A stretch of 64,000 nt of DNA from Hansfordia pulvinata (taxonomy: Eukaryota > Ascomycota > Sordariomycetes > Xylariales), in the NCBI GenBank assembly GCA_006538405.1, contig BJKQ01000008.1, forward strand, positions 682,001 to 746,000, read 5' to 3'. This document shows positions 35,482-47,379 of this stretch, piece after piece. The notes beneath the pieces were generated by a model that saw nothing but the letters and a program-made list of their open reading frames with translations, was not told the DNA's origin and made no database searches. The position numbers and the translations under genes were made by a program. The first letter of the stretch is position 1. Every line of letters starts with the position of its first letter.

Positions 35482-36719
35482 TCAAGGATGGTCCTCGCGC
35501 ACCTGGGCGATGCACTGGATCCAGTCCTTGCCCGACGCCCACTCGGACGCGAAGCGCGGGTTGGCCGGGTTGGCGTGGGGCCCGTGCAGGAGCCCCCACT
35601 GGACCGGGTTGTTCGAGTCGACCCAGAGCGGGTTGCCGGTCTCGTTGGGGTCGACGGCGCCGTCGGCCCAGTAAGGCCCCTCGTCGTCGCACTTGGTCTC
35701 GCCGACCGCCGTCGCCGTGATGTTGAGCAGGTTCATGGCCTTGAGCTCGAAGGGCTGCTGGCCCCCGCCCTTGGACCGCGGGAAGCCGATGCTGTTGAAC
35801 ATGGGCTGCATCAGCATGTCCGCGGTCACGGGCGCGCTCGTCCGATGTACCCCTGCTCATCGCCCAGGGCGTCCGCCAGCACGAGCACCGCCCAGTCCCC
35901 CTTGGCCTGGCAGGCGTCCCACCGGCCGTCGCCGGGCAGCGGGGAGGGCAGCGCCGGGTTGAGGTAGACGAACTCGACGGCGCTCCCCGCCGCGGTCTCG
36001 CGCTGGTTGTAGGCCGGCATGAAGCGGGCGGTGATGGGCCCCGTGGCGTTGGAGCCGTCCGGGGCCGGGGGCGGGGCGCAGTGCGCGGCCGTGGTGATGT
36101 GGCGCGGGCCGACGAGGGTGGCCGCGCACTCGGCCCGTCGGAGCGGCGGAGCTTGCCCATCGCCGAGTACGGCCACGAGGTCAGCGGCTGCAGGGTGGCG
36201 GCCGTTGCTCTCTTGCCGAGGCCTTCGTCTTCCCCGTCGTCGTCCTCGTCGTCCTCGGGCCGTCGTCTTCCCCAGCCGACACAGACCGCCTGGACCCGGC
36301 CTTGCTCTTGGGCGGCGAGCCGGCATTACTCACGACGTCGCCGTGCGTCGCGGCGGCGCGCCCGGCGAGGGGGCGGCGGGGGCGGCGGCGGAGTCTGGGT
36401 CGGACCGGCGGCGGTGGCTCGCGCCCTTCTTGGGCGGGGATCCCGCGTTGCTGAGGACGCCGCCGGACTTGCTGGCGGCGGCGCGGCGCTGCAGGGCGGC
36501 GGCGGCGTCGTCGCGGGGCGTGAAGGTGACGAACTTGGGGGCCGCGACGCCGTCCCACTGGCGGGGGTCGAATCTCGAGTACGAGGTGACGGGCAAGTCG
36601 TCGGCGGCGCGGGCGGCCAGGTGATGATCTTGGTGGTGGTGGTGCTGCTGCTGGGGCAGGGCGGCGGCTGTCCAGGACAGGCCGGCGGCGACGAGGGCCA
36701 GGTTGTTGAGGAGGCCCAT
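35482..36719 (-). CDS. Secreted trypsin-fold (S1-like) protein with Thr at the catalytic Ser position
   Basis: ATG 36719 opens a signal peptide (MGLLNNLALVAAGLSWTAAA, cleavage likely before LPQQ). A disordered propeptide-like region follows with two copies of a motif (LSNAGSPPK and VSNAGSPPK) and an acidic run. The catalytic part shows His in LVGPRHITTAAHCA and Asp in CQAKGDWAVLVL. The usual GDSGGP block aligns with PNETGNPLWVDS, so Thr replaces Ser, before the typical WGLLHG strand. Four one-base additions join the frames (36361-36363, 36257-36259, 36134-36136, 35842-35843) into about 413 aa. It could be a Thr-variant protease, a pseudoprotease, or a related fungal branch with its own nucleophile. 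Cys residues near the His and before the Thr block could form a disulfide. With four breaks it could also be decayed, but all four are the same +1 type seen across the window. Confidence 0.7.
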
Positions 36720-39439
36720 TGTTTGTGGCGGTCGTGGTGGTTCTTGGTTGAGTGGACGTGGTGGTCTGTGGTTCTCGAGACTCTTCCCAAGGCTGGCGAG
36801 GCTGGGATGTGACTACTAGCTCTTTCTATCTTCTTTCCTCTTTTGTCTTTGTCTCTATATCAGAACAGGAGGCTTCCCAAAGAGCGAATTGCCAGCAAGG
36901 TGGCGAGTGGGCGGAGAGATGCAAGAGTCACTGCTCGACTGGACAGCTCTTCTTTCTCCAGGTGGCGGCGGGAAACCCTGGTCTTTATGAGGCGGGCAGG
37001 CCGCGCCTGAGCCATAGCAGAGCAGAGCCGAGTCGAGATCCACGAAGAAGAGGAGGGGCTATCCGCTTTTGCCTCGCCACCCCCTCGACGGCGGCGCCTC
37101 AGCGGATCCTGGTCATGTCTCCCATGCCTGCCTGCCTGCCTGCCTGCCTGCTTGCCTGCCTCTCGGAGTACGGATACGAGTAGATAGATGGTGTAGATGG
37201 AGCCCACTGCCACTGCGTCGCCCGGCACCAGCAAGACGGGATGGGGAGAAGGAGGAGCGGCAGCAGACAGGCGCCCAGGCAGGCAGATACGGACGTCCCA
37301 ATGATAGATGGGTGGGTACGCTGGTGAGGCGCAAGGCTGCCGGCTTAGCCGTACCGAACGAACAAGCGAACGAACCGACGAATGAGAGTGGGGGGGGGAA
37401 GGGACCGATCGGGGCCAACGACACCATGGTACAGGCCGCCAGGGGCGAAAAGGGCTATTTGCGTCGGGCGAAGGCGCCCACGGAGTCGACGAGAACGGCA
37501 CCGCAAGGCCGAGAATCGGGCGGTGGAGGTGGTGGGATGCGATGCGATGCGCCGCCGCCAGCACCGACGGGGAAAGGTGGACCGTGGGGAGGACGGGAGA
37601 CCGGGGGGCCCAGACTTAAAAATAGAAGAAGGAAAATAGAACAAGAAATGGCCCCATCTGGCGGCGGCCCGGGTCAGCGCCCGTAGGATTCCCACAATGA
37701 TGATAAGAGTGGTGATGGTGATGATGATGATGCCGAAGCAACCTGTCGGTAGTCGAACTGCGCCAACAATGGGATGGAACTCTTTGAAACCCATCCACCC
37801 GGCAGACAATTAGGTACCTAGAGCACTAAGAGCTGAGTATATCCGGTACATGCATGGATACATAGGTAGGTAGGTAGGTAGGTAGGTAGGCATATACATG
37901 CAGGTAAGGGGTCGCGACGTTCTCTATCTTCTACATGTACATCAGATCAAATATATCTTCATGTTCAATTGCATTTGGCATCTTCCGCTACAACCCCGTT
38001 TATGCTTAATGTGTGAACAACTCGGGGGATTTCTTACATGTACCTCCCAAGGCCATAAGGCGTCGTCTTGGAGGTGGCAGCCTGGAGCGGACACCCATCA
38101 ATCTCTCCTCTCGTCGGGCGGGAGTCTGTCCCGCCTTCGGGTGATAGGGAGCTCCCACGCTTCCGTCTCCGGATGGATGGATGCCTTTTCGCCTCCCCAG
38201 GATCACCGTCTCTACTGCTTCTGCTTCTGCTGCTGCTGCTGCCACCGCCGCCGCCGGCATCAAATCGTCCCGTAATAGCTCTGTTTTAATTATTATCGGC
38301 GTCTAATTTATTAAGGCCCCCTGACCGAATCGCCGCCTGCTTCGCGAACGGCATTTTGCAGCTCTCGGGTCTGCATCCCGGACTTCGGGTCGTCGCCCTG
38401 CGCGCCGGATCGTCGTCCAGAGTCTCCGACAGTATTTGCCTCCCGAGTGAGTGCTGTCTCTCCACATGACGACCGGAACGAACAGCAGCATCACGACGCC
38501 CGCCCGCCCCGTCTCACCCGCCGTACGTCCGTCGCGGCCCCGTAGTCCCTGCCCGCACTCCATCCCAAACCCTTTATCAACATGAACCAGCCCGTTGTCC
38601 TAAGGGGGGGAATCTAATCAGGCGACCGCTACCGGAAGGCGTCGAGGGGTGGGAAGGAGGGGAAGGAGGAAGAGGAGGACCGTGGCTAGCGGTGCTTGGC
38701 ACAGACCCGCCTCTCGCTCCAAGGGAGGATAACAAATTAGATACGGCCGATTAAGGTAGGTTGTAATGTGTAGCTGGGGAACACGCGTGGAAGACAGAAG
38801 AAGGAATAGAAGAAGCCAAAGAAGATCTCGTTCGGAACAAATAATTCCTGATCGTCACTTTAGCTACCGGAGAAAAAAAAAAGGAGAAAGAAAGGTATTT
38901 ACTCACTCGTGGGATGAATTGTGCAGTGGGGGCGTCTTAAAACCACCAACTTTCTATGTGCCTGGAGCGTCGTGAGCATGTGCCACTGCCGCAGGGATGG
39001 GCACGCTCGTACGTACGTGATTACGGTAGTTGACGACAATGGTCTTGTCTCTCTATTCTTTTCCTTCGCCCACAGCAACCACCAGAGCCATTAATAGCTA
39101 CCAACTCCGCTTCAAGTTGCTGAGCTGGCAGCCGTCTCCTTTACGATACGGCGAACAGATTCCATATTCCACGCTGCCGACATGTGAACCCATCTCACAA
39201 TGTTGACTCATCTAACGGGGCCTATTATTAAGTCTTCATAACATTGTAAAGAAGCGTAGGGTCTGTTTATTCGCCACATTCATTAGTAGGGACGTTGTGA
39301 GACTAGTTCTCTCCCCCTAAACCAGCAACAACATCACTCCGAGTTCATGATCAACACCCAACTCCCAACAAACCCGCTCACAACCCTCTTCCCCTCTGCC
39401 CTTCCCTTCCCTTCCCTTCCCTTCCCCTCCTCTGTGTAT
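36720..39439. other. Intergenic region with repeats and an AT-richer island
   Basis: Promoter of the trypsin-like gene and 3' flank of the membrane-protein gene. It contains GCCT tetranucleotide repeats (37127-37161), GTAG repeats (37866-37890), and an AT-richer segment (about 38280-39330) whose two ends carry weakly similar inverted words (TTATTAAGGCCCC at about 38308 and GGGGCCTATTATTAAG at about 39217). No gene is seen. Confidence 0.45.
37127..37161. repeat. GCCT tetranucleotide microsatellite
   Basis: GCCT repeats with one variant unit (GCTT) run for about 35 bases upstream of the trypsin-like gene. Confidence 0.9.
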
Positions 39440-40735
39440 TCAACCCCCGAGAACCCGCTCGGCGGACTGCCCCACGTCCGCTGCGACCTCGCCCTCGGCG
39501 CTGCTCTTCAGCCAGCAGTAGTTGTTCGCCGTCCCCTGCGGGCCCTCGTCGATCCAGTCCGCCGCCTTGCACCGGCCCCCCGCCACCGCCGCGCACCGCG
39601 CCATGCACTCCGCCATGGTCGCCGCCTCCTCGTGCGAGATGTCCGCCGTGCCCCCGCCCCCGCCCCCGCGGTGGTGCTGCGTCGAGCACGAGCGCACGAA
39701 CCGCGCCCCCGTCGCGGCGTCCGTCCACGTCCGCCCGTCCGCGCCGGGGCACGTCGACGTCGGCGTCGGCGTTGACGACGACGAGGGCTCGGTGGTCGAC
39801 TTTGATGTACTGCTGCTGCTGCTGCTGCTGCTGCTGGGGCTGGTCGTGGTGGTGGAGGAGCTACTGGGAGGAGTGGTTTTGCCGTTGCTGTCGCTCTCGG
39901 GCTGCTGCGTTGCCGTCGTCGTGTCTTTATTCAGGAAGGGAACTGGTGTCAACTTGATGTTTGTGATATTCATGGAAAAGAAAGAGTGAGAAAGAAACAA
40001 AGTAACTCACCCCCCGCGCTGTCCGTCCCGGTCGTCTGGCTGCCCTCACTGGCCGTAGTCATGGTCATGCTGCTGCTGCCACCTCCGGCTATGCTGGTGC
40101 CGGTGGTGCCCGCGTCCATGCTCATCGACATGGAAGACGAAGACGAAGACGCGCCGGCGTCGGAGCCCGTCGACATGTCGTCCCTGTGTTGGATGATTTT
40201 CCCCGAATTAATATCGAGTTCTTGTCGGATAATGTCCAGTCTCAACCCCCTATTCTCTCCAGCACGACCACAAACCACCCCAGCGCGCCCTGGGGATGTA
40301 CGGAAGAAGAAGAGAAAAAGACGTCAAAAAAAGAAGAAAAAAGAGGGGAAGACGACAGAAAAGAAACTTACATCCCCGAGTGCCGGCCGTGCATGGTCCC
40401 GTGGACGGCGCCGAGAACCGAGATGACGATGACCAGGCCCACGACGACGCCCAGCACGACCAGGAACCGCCGCCGCCGCAAGCCGCAGATCAGTTTCCTG
40501 TTCGATGGCGCCTCCGGATCTCCGCCGCCGCCGCTGCCGGCGCCACCGCCGTCGTCGTCGTGGCGATACTGCCCCGCGAACTCGGGGGCGTCGTGCTCCA
40601 CGTCGCGGTACGCCAGCGCCGTCTTCTCCCCCCCTTCGCCCGTCCGGTCCTCCCCTCCGCTGCTTCCCCCCGCTCCGGTGAGCTTGACCACCGTCGGCCC
40701 GTGCAGCACCTCCAGCCCCTCCGAGTCGGCCTGCC

Positions 40736-40791
<56 letters not shown>

Positions 40792-41555
40792 TGGGCCCAT
40801 CGCGCGTCCACCTCGAGCCCTCCTCCTCCTCCGTCCACCTCCAGTCCGCCCGTTTCCGGTGCGGCGGTAGCGGTGGTGGTGGCGGACAGGGGCATCGCGA
40901 GGGTGGCATTCTGCTGCTGGTGCTGCTGGTGTCGGTGCTGCCCATGTCCGCCGCTGTCGTCCTCCCCGCCGCCATTGTCCTCCCCGCTTCTCCTCCTTCT
41001 CCCCATTCTCCCTCCCGCCCCGTCTCCCTCACCGTTGTCCTCGCCATAATCACCACCACCACCACCCAGCAGCGCCAGCCCCCTTTTCTTCAACCTGCTC
41101 CCCATCCTCGCCCACGTAGGCGACCCGGGCTGATTCCTCTCCTTCTCCAGCTGCCCCGCCGACGTCGACCGCCACCCCCCGCCGACGACCCCTTTACCCG
41201 CCGGCGCGGCGACGACGTGCTGGTCCCCCTCGGCGCACTCCCAGCACACCGGCGCAGCAGCAGCACCGCCGCCGCCAGCAGCAGACGCCCCGCCCGCGGC
41301 CTCGGCGTGCGGGCAGTTCGGGTGGCCACCTCTGCCGCTGCCGCCGCTGTCCTTCTTGCCGTGGTGCCCGGGCGAGCCCGTCGCGTAGGCGTAGTACGTC
41401 GGCCCCGACAGCGGGCGCGAAGGAGGGAGGAGGGCTCGTGCGGGCGTCGTCGTCGTCGTCGCTGCTGCTGGTGGCGACATTGCTGTTGTTGTTGTCGTCG
41501 TCGTCATTGAGGAGCCCGCGTCTCCCGAGTAGGTGAAGTGGTAGGTGTCCTCCAT
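39440..41555 (-). CDS. Single-pass membrane protein with cytoplasmic poly-Q region and apple/PAN-like ectodomain
   Basis: Exons 41555-40372, 40183-40011 and 39924-39440 join in frame to 613 aa. I start at MEDTYHFTYSGDAG; an upstream in-frame ATG at 41651 would add 32 residues. Residues 1-360 are hydrophilic and low complexity, with a Gln run of about 18 near residue 255. Basic residues (GLRRRR) precede a strong membrane helix (FLVVLGVVVGLVIVISVLGA, about 364-386), so the N-terminus is probably cytoplasmic. A Ser/Thr/Met-rich stalk of about 120 residues, likely O-glycosylated, follows. The end is a Cys-rich module (about 510-605): CPGADGRTW, FVRSCSTQH, MAECMARC, GRCKAADW and NNYCWLKSS, a fungal apple/PAN-type pattern. 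The architecture suggests a wall-facing adhesive or sensor protein. Function is not established. Confidence 0.8.
40735..40792. repeat. CTG/CAG triplet tract encoding poly-Gln
   Basis: About 18 CTG triplets (CAG on the coding strand) are uninterrupted and encode the Gln run of the membrane protein. Pure triplet tracts are prone to length variation. Confidence 0.9.
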
Positions 41556-42125
41556 TTTCCCCCACCCGCTGCTGCCCGACTGTGCCGTTGCTTGTGTGTC
41601 TCTGGTTTTTCCTTCTCTGCTCGGGTGGGAGACTGCGTCCCTGCATCTCACTGGAGATCTCCGGCGGGGAGAAAGGTCCAGGCTTCTCTCCCTCTCTCTA
41701 TCTCTTGAATCGGTGTAAGCTTATCAGATCAGCAAGGCAAGAGACATAGGCAAGCGTCTCGTCAGAAAAAGAAAGTAACGGATCCGAGGTTTCGACGACG
41801 AAGTTTCCAGCATGCAAGACCGGCGCCGTGTCAAAACGCAACAATCGCGGCGAGATCCTGAGCTGGGCAAAAAGCAGATCAAGGAAAGCAAACAAGAGAT
41901 GTGTGTGCTTTGTGTGTGTCTGCGCTTCGTTTTCGTTTTTTTCGTCGAGGACGGGACGGCAAGGAGCCAGCGGGAGAATTCCCCCGGGGGTCTTTTGCCT
42001 CTACTTTTTAAACGCCACGGCCCCCCTTTTCAACAAAGGAGAGCAGGGTATGACCCCCAGGGGGAGGGGAGGAAGGGAGCCACCGATGACGCCTCTCTCT
42101 TTGACCTTGCCGCCCTCCGCGCTTC

Positions 42126-42155
42126 TCTCTCTCTCTCGAGAGAGAGAGAGAGAGC
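42126..42155. repeat. CT/GA inverted dinucleotide run (potential hairpin)
   Basis: A (CT)n block is followed directly by TCGA and a (GA)n block, making a perfect palindrome-like hairpin of about 14 bp per arm. Confidence 0.75.
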
Positions 42156-43043
42156 GAGGAGCAGACGCACAATGGGGAGAGGGCAGGATCCGGAGATCGC
42201 GTGGCGCTGGCGCCATCCCGGCCGGGGTTCCCCTTGCGTCGTTTCCTCGACCAACAACGCAAGCTTCGAAGCGAGGGACGGGTCTGTCCCGCCTCGACGA
42301 GAGGAAGCCCTCTTCTCACCACGGACAAAGTAGACTACTACGCTTTCAAAAGCTCGTGTGTGATGTAGTTGGAGAAGGTGGAGGGATAAATCACACTCGA
42401 CCGAGATAACAAGCGAGCCCCCCCCCCCCCCCCCCCTCTCAAAAGCAGCACAGATGTCCCCATCACAGCGAACGACGGCCAACAAAGACCCCCGGCCCTC
42501 GGACCGTGTGATTACACTCAAGAATTTGGGCCGTCGCTCGGCCACGACAGGCCAGTCAGCCAGGTCGCGCAGCGTACGCGAGTCGCCGCCATCGCGCCGA
42601 ATCGAGCCCCGGGAACCAACGGCCTGAGATCCAGAAGCGAAGAGCTCATATCACGCCCGGGCATGAGATCGGTGGGGACCGCAGACCTACCTCGTCACCA
42701 CCCCTCGAAGTCACCCCGGCACAGCGCAGCACGCAGGGGGCCCTCTATATCACCAACACGCAAAAACTCGCCCTACCCCTTGCTATAGCAACCCGGACAA
42801 GGGGGCGCCCCGATAACGATGAAGAGAGAAGGCCGCCGGTTTTCCCGAGTCCAGAGACAAACAAACAAACACACACTCACACACTCACACACTCACACCT
42901 TACGACCCCCCCCTGCGTCCAGCGACCGGGGTCATCACGACCTGCGGGAAGGCTACGAGTCCTCGTAACAGCCCTGCTCCCAACGTTGGTCCCCTCTCCC
43001 CCTCGTTGTGTCATTTTCCATCAAGTTCATCACAGCTAACCCT

Positions 43044-43066
43044 CCCCCCCCCCCCCCCCCCCCCCC
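43044..43066. repeat. Poly-C tract of about 23 bases
   Basis: Uninterrupted C run about 660 bases from the 3' end of the glucosyltransferase gene. Confidence 0.9.
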
Positions 43067-43729
43067 AACCCCCGGAGAACTCTACTGAGTAAGTAAGTAG
43101 GTAACAACCCTTCCGCAATTCTTTTCTTCCTCTTATCCCCACGGCAGCCAGGCCCCCTTTCCCAAATCTCCCACTCCCAGAGCGCCACACCTTCTCCTCG
43201 TGTTGCTGCCGCCCCCGTCTCCCTGGCACCCCAGTTCCGAAGTTTACAAATTTGTTGGATGATTCAATCATCAAGTATCGCAGTTGTAGACGGACTTTTG
43301 CCCCTCGGCCGACTCCGAGATGCGTCTCCATGCGCGAGTATTACGACTAAGTCTTCGGGCTACCAAGGGTTGTGCATGTAGCTTGGGTGGTGTAATGATT
43401 GTTACGAGTATACACATTATGCACATAGAGAATCTACACAGAAGGCTGACTTCTCCCTACCCAAAAAAAAAAAAAAAAAACGCCTCGCTGGTAATGCTGG
43501 GTCTCCTTCGTGTCGAGAAGCCTCATGCTGGTCGTCAGACTTCTCGCAAGTCTTCCCCCGTCCGCCCTCCCGTTACCTTGCTCTCATGGCTCTCTGGTAT
43601 CACAATCCTTTCGCTCCTGGTCTCTGGTCCCTCTCGACACAGTCCTGTGGCCCTGGCACACCTCTACCCATGTCCTTTCGGCCCAGAACGCCTCCCACCA
43701 ATGATGAGGCCAATCTCAGACCTAAGACC

Positions 43730-46700
43730 TTAGACCTCAGACCACCCCATCAACCCCTCCCCCTTCCGCCCCAGCACGTGGTCGACGTCCTCACCCCGCC
43801 GCAGGGCCTCGATCGCGCGCTCCGCGGCCCCGACGCTCTCAAACGCAACCCCGTTGCCCCACTTGCCCAGGTTGTGCGGGTCGCCTCTCTGCCGCTGGTG
43901 CTCGCGCTTCTTCAGGATCTTCTTGAGTGGCGTGACCGCTACCTCGCCCACCTCCGCTGCCGCCGTCTTGGTTCGCGGCGGCGGCTGCTGGTCCCTGGGG
44001 TCTCGGCCGTTCGCGCCCTGCTCTTCGGCCGCCGCAGAGGACCTACCCCCGTCAGACTTGTCCGCCCTCCCTTCCTGCTCGCTCAAGCCGGTCAGCCTCC
44101 CCAGCCGCGCCCGCAGACTGCGCTTGTCCGTCTCGGCCACGATGACCTCGGCGAGTCGCGCCATGGTGTCCAACCCGCGGACCACATCCTTGATGATGCC
44201 GCGGCGCTCCTCGGGCTTCATCGACGCAATCTCCCGCTGTGCCTGCATCATTCGGGCTCGCCGGATGGCGCGCACTGGCTGGTTCCCGCCGCCCGACCGC
44301 TCCGCCTGTTTGGCGACGCCCTGCAACGCGTAGCCGACCGGACCGATGATCGCCGCCAAGTCCTTGATCACGAACCCCGTAAGTCCCATGCCCACGCCGG
44401 CGGCGGCCCCTTTCAGCCCCGACTCGCGGGCGCCACGGATCGGCAGGCGGACCACTCCCGTCACCCCGTCGTAAACCCCGTACACAAACTCTTGCCGAGC
44501 AGCGCGGAGGCCCGACTTGATGCCCGTCACGCGGGTTGGACGTCGGACGGTCTCGTCTCCGTACAGCCTGGGGGCATTGTGGAACCCCTGAGCCAGTGCA
44601 AGCGCAAGGTCTACGGGTGCGTGCGCCAAGGCGCGGCCAGAACGCCCCATTCCTCGCTGTATGTCGTGCTTGTACTCTTCTTGCGTCCCATCTGTCCCTG
44701 GCGTGTTGATGCCACCAGGGGTCGTTGCTGTCGCGGTGTTGTCGTTGTTCCCGTCTCGAGCATCTTGCGAAGGGAAAGGAAAACCCTGAGAGCTGTTCGA
44801 CTTGGCGGCTTGATCAGATGCCATGGCCTTCTGCTGCCGTCGGGCTTGCCGTCTCTTTCTGCGCTCGACGTGCTTGTTCGAAGTCTTGATCAATCGATAC
44901 GGCACGCTGCCCAAGCCTCCAAACACATCGCTGACCGCTGCTGCAAAAGAGCCAGCGAGACCCGTCACCGGCTCGCCCGGTCCTTCAAAGTCGTTCCAGT
45001 CCTTGTGGCGGAGAATCCGCAGCCTCTTCCACGAGAGGAATCCTTTGTCCACGGCAATGTCAGCTGCCACAGCGCTGAGCTTGATGCTCGTGTTTTTGAC
45101 TCTCCACACAGCAACACGGTCGTTGAGAATGGAACAGCGCATGGTGTGCTCCCCGGATAGAGCCAGGTGCGAGTGGAAGGACCTGACGGCATTCTTGGCG
45201 CCGTCTCCTTCAGCCTCGATCGACTCGGCGATTTTCGTCGCCTCCTCCTGGGCCTTCTCGGTGAAGCAGAACTGAATGCCTTCGGCCAGGTTCTCTGCCG
45301 TCAGGAACTTGTAAGGGACAGGGTCAGGACCGGCCCCGGATCTGCCGATCATGGAGCCCCAGAAGTACTGGTCGCCGAAAAAGGGCACCACCATGGTGGG
45401 TTTGCCGCATTTGAACGCCATGGCCGTGGTCCCAGCGCCTCCGTGAATCACACAGGCCTTCACCTTCGGGAACAACCAGTCATGCGGCGTGTTCTCGAGC
45501 ATAAACACATTGTCCGGCACGTTGTCCTGGCCCAATCCTCCCCAGCCTTTGGACACCAAAGCCCGCACGCCAGCCAGCCGGACGGCTTCGAAGATCATTT
45601 CGGTGAACCGGTCTGCATCGTCAACCACGATGGAGCCAAAGCCGATGTAGATGGGTTGGTCGCCGGCTTCCAGGAACTTGACCAGATCTTCCGGCGGCTT
45701 GAAGCTCGAGGCCAGGTCGAGGTAGACAAAGCCCGAGACATCAATCTCCTTGCCCCAGTCAGCCGGCTTGGGCACAAGTCCCGGGCTCCAGAGGTAGGTA
45801 AAGGGGACGTGCAGGCGATACGTAGCACCAGGAGCCCACAAGGTCGAGACGGGATCCAGCTTGAGGGTTCTCGTGCGGAAGTCGTTGACCAGATCGCCCA
45901 GGCCTTGCCACACCATCATCTCCACCAGCGGGTAGGAGATGAAGTTCGTATAGCCCGGATCCACATTGGACCTCTTGATGGTAGCCAGAGGATGCGGGAA
46001 AGCCTGTGTCGGGGTGTAGGGAAAGGTGAACATGAGATGCAGTGGCACCCCAGCGCCTCGGCGCAGTGCACGTGTGCGAAGCTGGGCGGGTTGGCTATGA
46101 TGGCGTCGGCGACGAAAGGCTGCTTCTCGCCCATCATCTTCAGGTTTTGCACGTCCTTTTCGTTGTCGGTGGCGTTGATGCAGGCGCGCCAGAACCCGTC
46201 AAACATCTCGGCCATGGCCGCGCGACGCCGCCCAATATCGCCGGCCTTGACCGTCTCCAGCTTGGGTATCATGCCGGGATTCTTCACCATGAAGGCCATC
46301 AGTTCGGAGGGGTCTCCGCCGACCGAGAAGAACTCCAAGCCAGAGTCCTTCTCGATAAAGTCCCGGAAAGCCGGGTGCGTGGCGATGCGCACGCGATGGC
46401 CGTAGTCCTCCTTGAGGACCTTGCCGACCTTGATGAAAGGCTGGATGTCGCCTCGCGACCCGATGACCATGACGACAATGTTGAGACGCGGGCGCCGCGC
46501 ATGCTGGGAGGCGGTGGTGGTCTCCGACGACATGCGCCTCGCTGGCGACGGCCGGTCCAGCTTCTCCTCCTGCCCATTGGGTTGCACTGCCTTCTTGACC
46601 ACGGTGCCCAGGGTCTTGGCAAGATACCCCGTGTTACTGGCCTCGTTGACCGTGATGTTGAGTCTGCCATCTCTCTTGACTTTCCCCTTGGTGCTGTAGT

Positions 46701-47379
46701 GTTGGTTCGAGACTTTGAATCGGCGGTACTGGTCGCGAGGAGAGTCCTTGCGTGGCTGGCGACTCCCAGGCGTCTGGGTGTCCTGCTTTGGCTCATCCTG
46801 ATGGTCCTCCTCATCCGACGACTGCGACGACGACGACAACGACGACGAGGAGCGCCGCCTGCCGTTGTCGTCCGCCTGGACGCGCGAGTTCCACATGGCT
46901 TGGTGCAAGGCCGAAGTGTTTGTCCGGGTGGCGCGCAGCGAGTGGGGGGCGGAGAGGCGACTTATGCTTCTCAAGAGATTGCGGTTGGATATATCCGTCT
47001 GGAACTTGGCGCCCAAGGCCGGGCGAGCAGAAGGCGGCTTGAGACGGGCAAGCTCTGACGAAGGTCGCGCGACAGACTCAAGGGGAGCCGAGGCTGTCTT
47101 TTGGGCGGGCCGGGCTGCCTGGGCCGTGCTCGAGGGCGCGTGTGAAGCCTGCCGGGTTTCGGTCGCAGTCGAGGGGCCGGGGGGCACGGCGGGTGTTTGG
47201 ACGTCAGGGGGGACGGGTCCGGGGAAGACCAAGCGGCCCTGGGCGTCGCGCATAACTGAAACATCCGGGCCATCGTCACTGCCGACCTTGTGTATGTGGA
47301 CCTCGTCATTGTCAGCGTCGGAGTCCTGGGCCTGCTGGAAGGGCCTGGACGAGGGCTTGTCGAGCTCGATCGAAGGCAT
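43730..47379 (-). CDS. UDP-glucose:sterol-type glucosyltransferase (GT28/GT1) with VPS13/ATG2-like tail
   Basis: ATG 47379 begins MPSIELDKPSSRPF; adding one base in the CCCC run at 46048-46051 joins two long frames into about 1216 aa without introns. Residues 1-290 are disordered. The GT28 N-domain starts at NIVVMVIGSRGDIQPF (about 300) and includes the HPAFRDFIEKD loop. The C-domain carries YIGFGSIVVDDADRFTEMIF and the donor-binding signature CVIHGGAGTTAMAFKCGKPT followed by MVVPFFGDQYFWG (about 645-670). These are typical of enzymes transferring glucose from UDP-glucose to sterol 3-OH, as in Atg26, but no GRAM or PH region precedes the catalytic part. The C-terminal 500 residues include GVYDGVTGVVRLPIRGARES and KGAAAGVGMGLTGFVIKD (about 970-1005), resembling the amphipathic repeats at the end of VPS13 and ATG2. 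A basic, Gln/Arg-rich end follows. The role in membrane lipid glucosylation is inferred. Confidence 0.87.

Larger units (their letters stand above)
41556..43729. other. Intergenic region, no gene found
   Basis: Promoter of the membrane-protein gene and 3' flank of the glucosyltransferase gene. It carries a CTCTC/GAGAG inverted run (42125-42155), poly-C runs of about 19 (42418-42436) and 23 bases (43044-43066), an ACACTC repeat (42868-42898) and a poly-A run (43463-43480). Confidence 0.5.
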
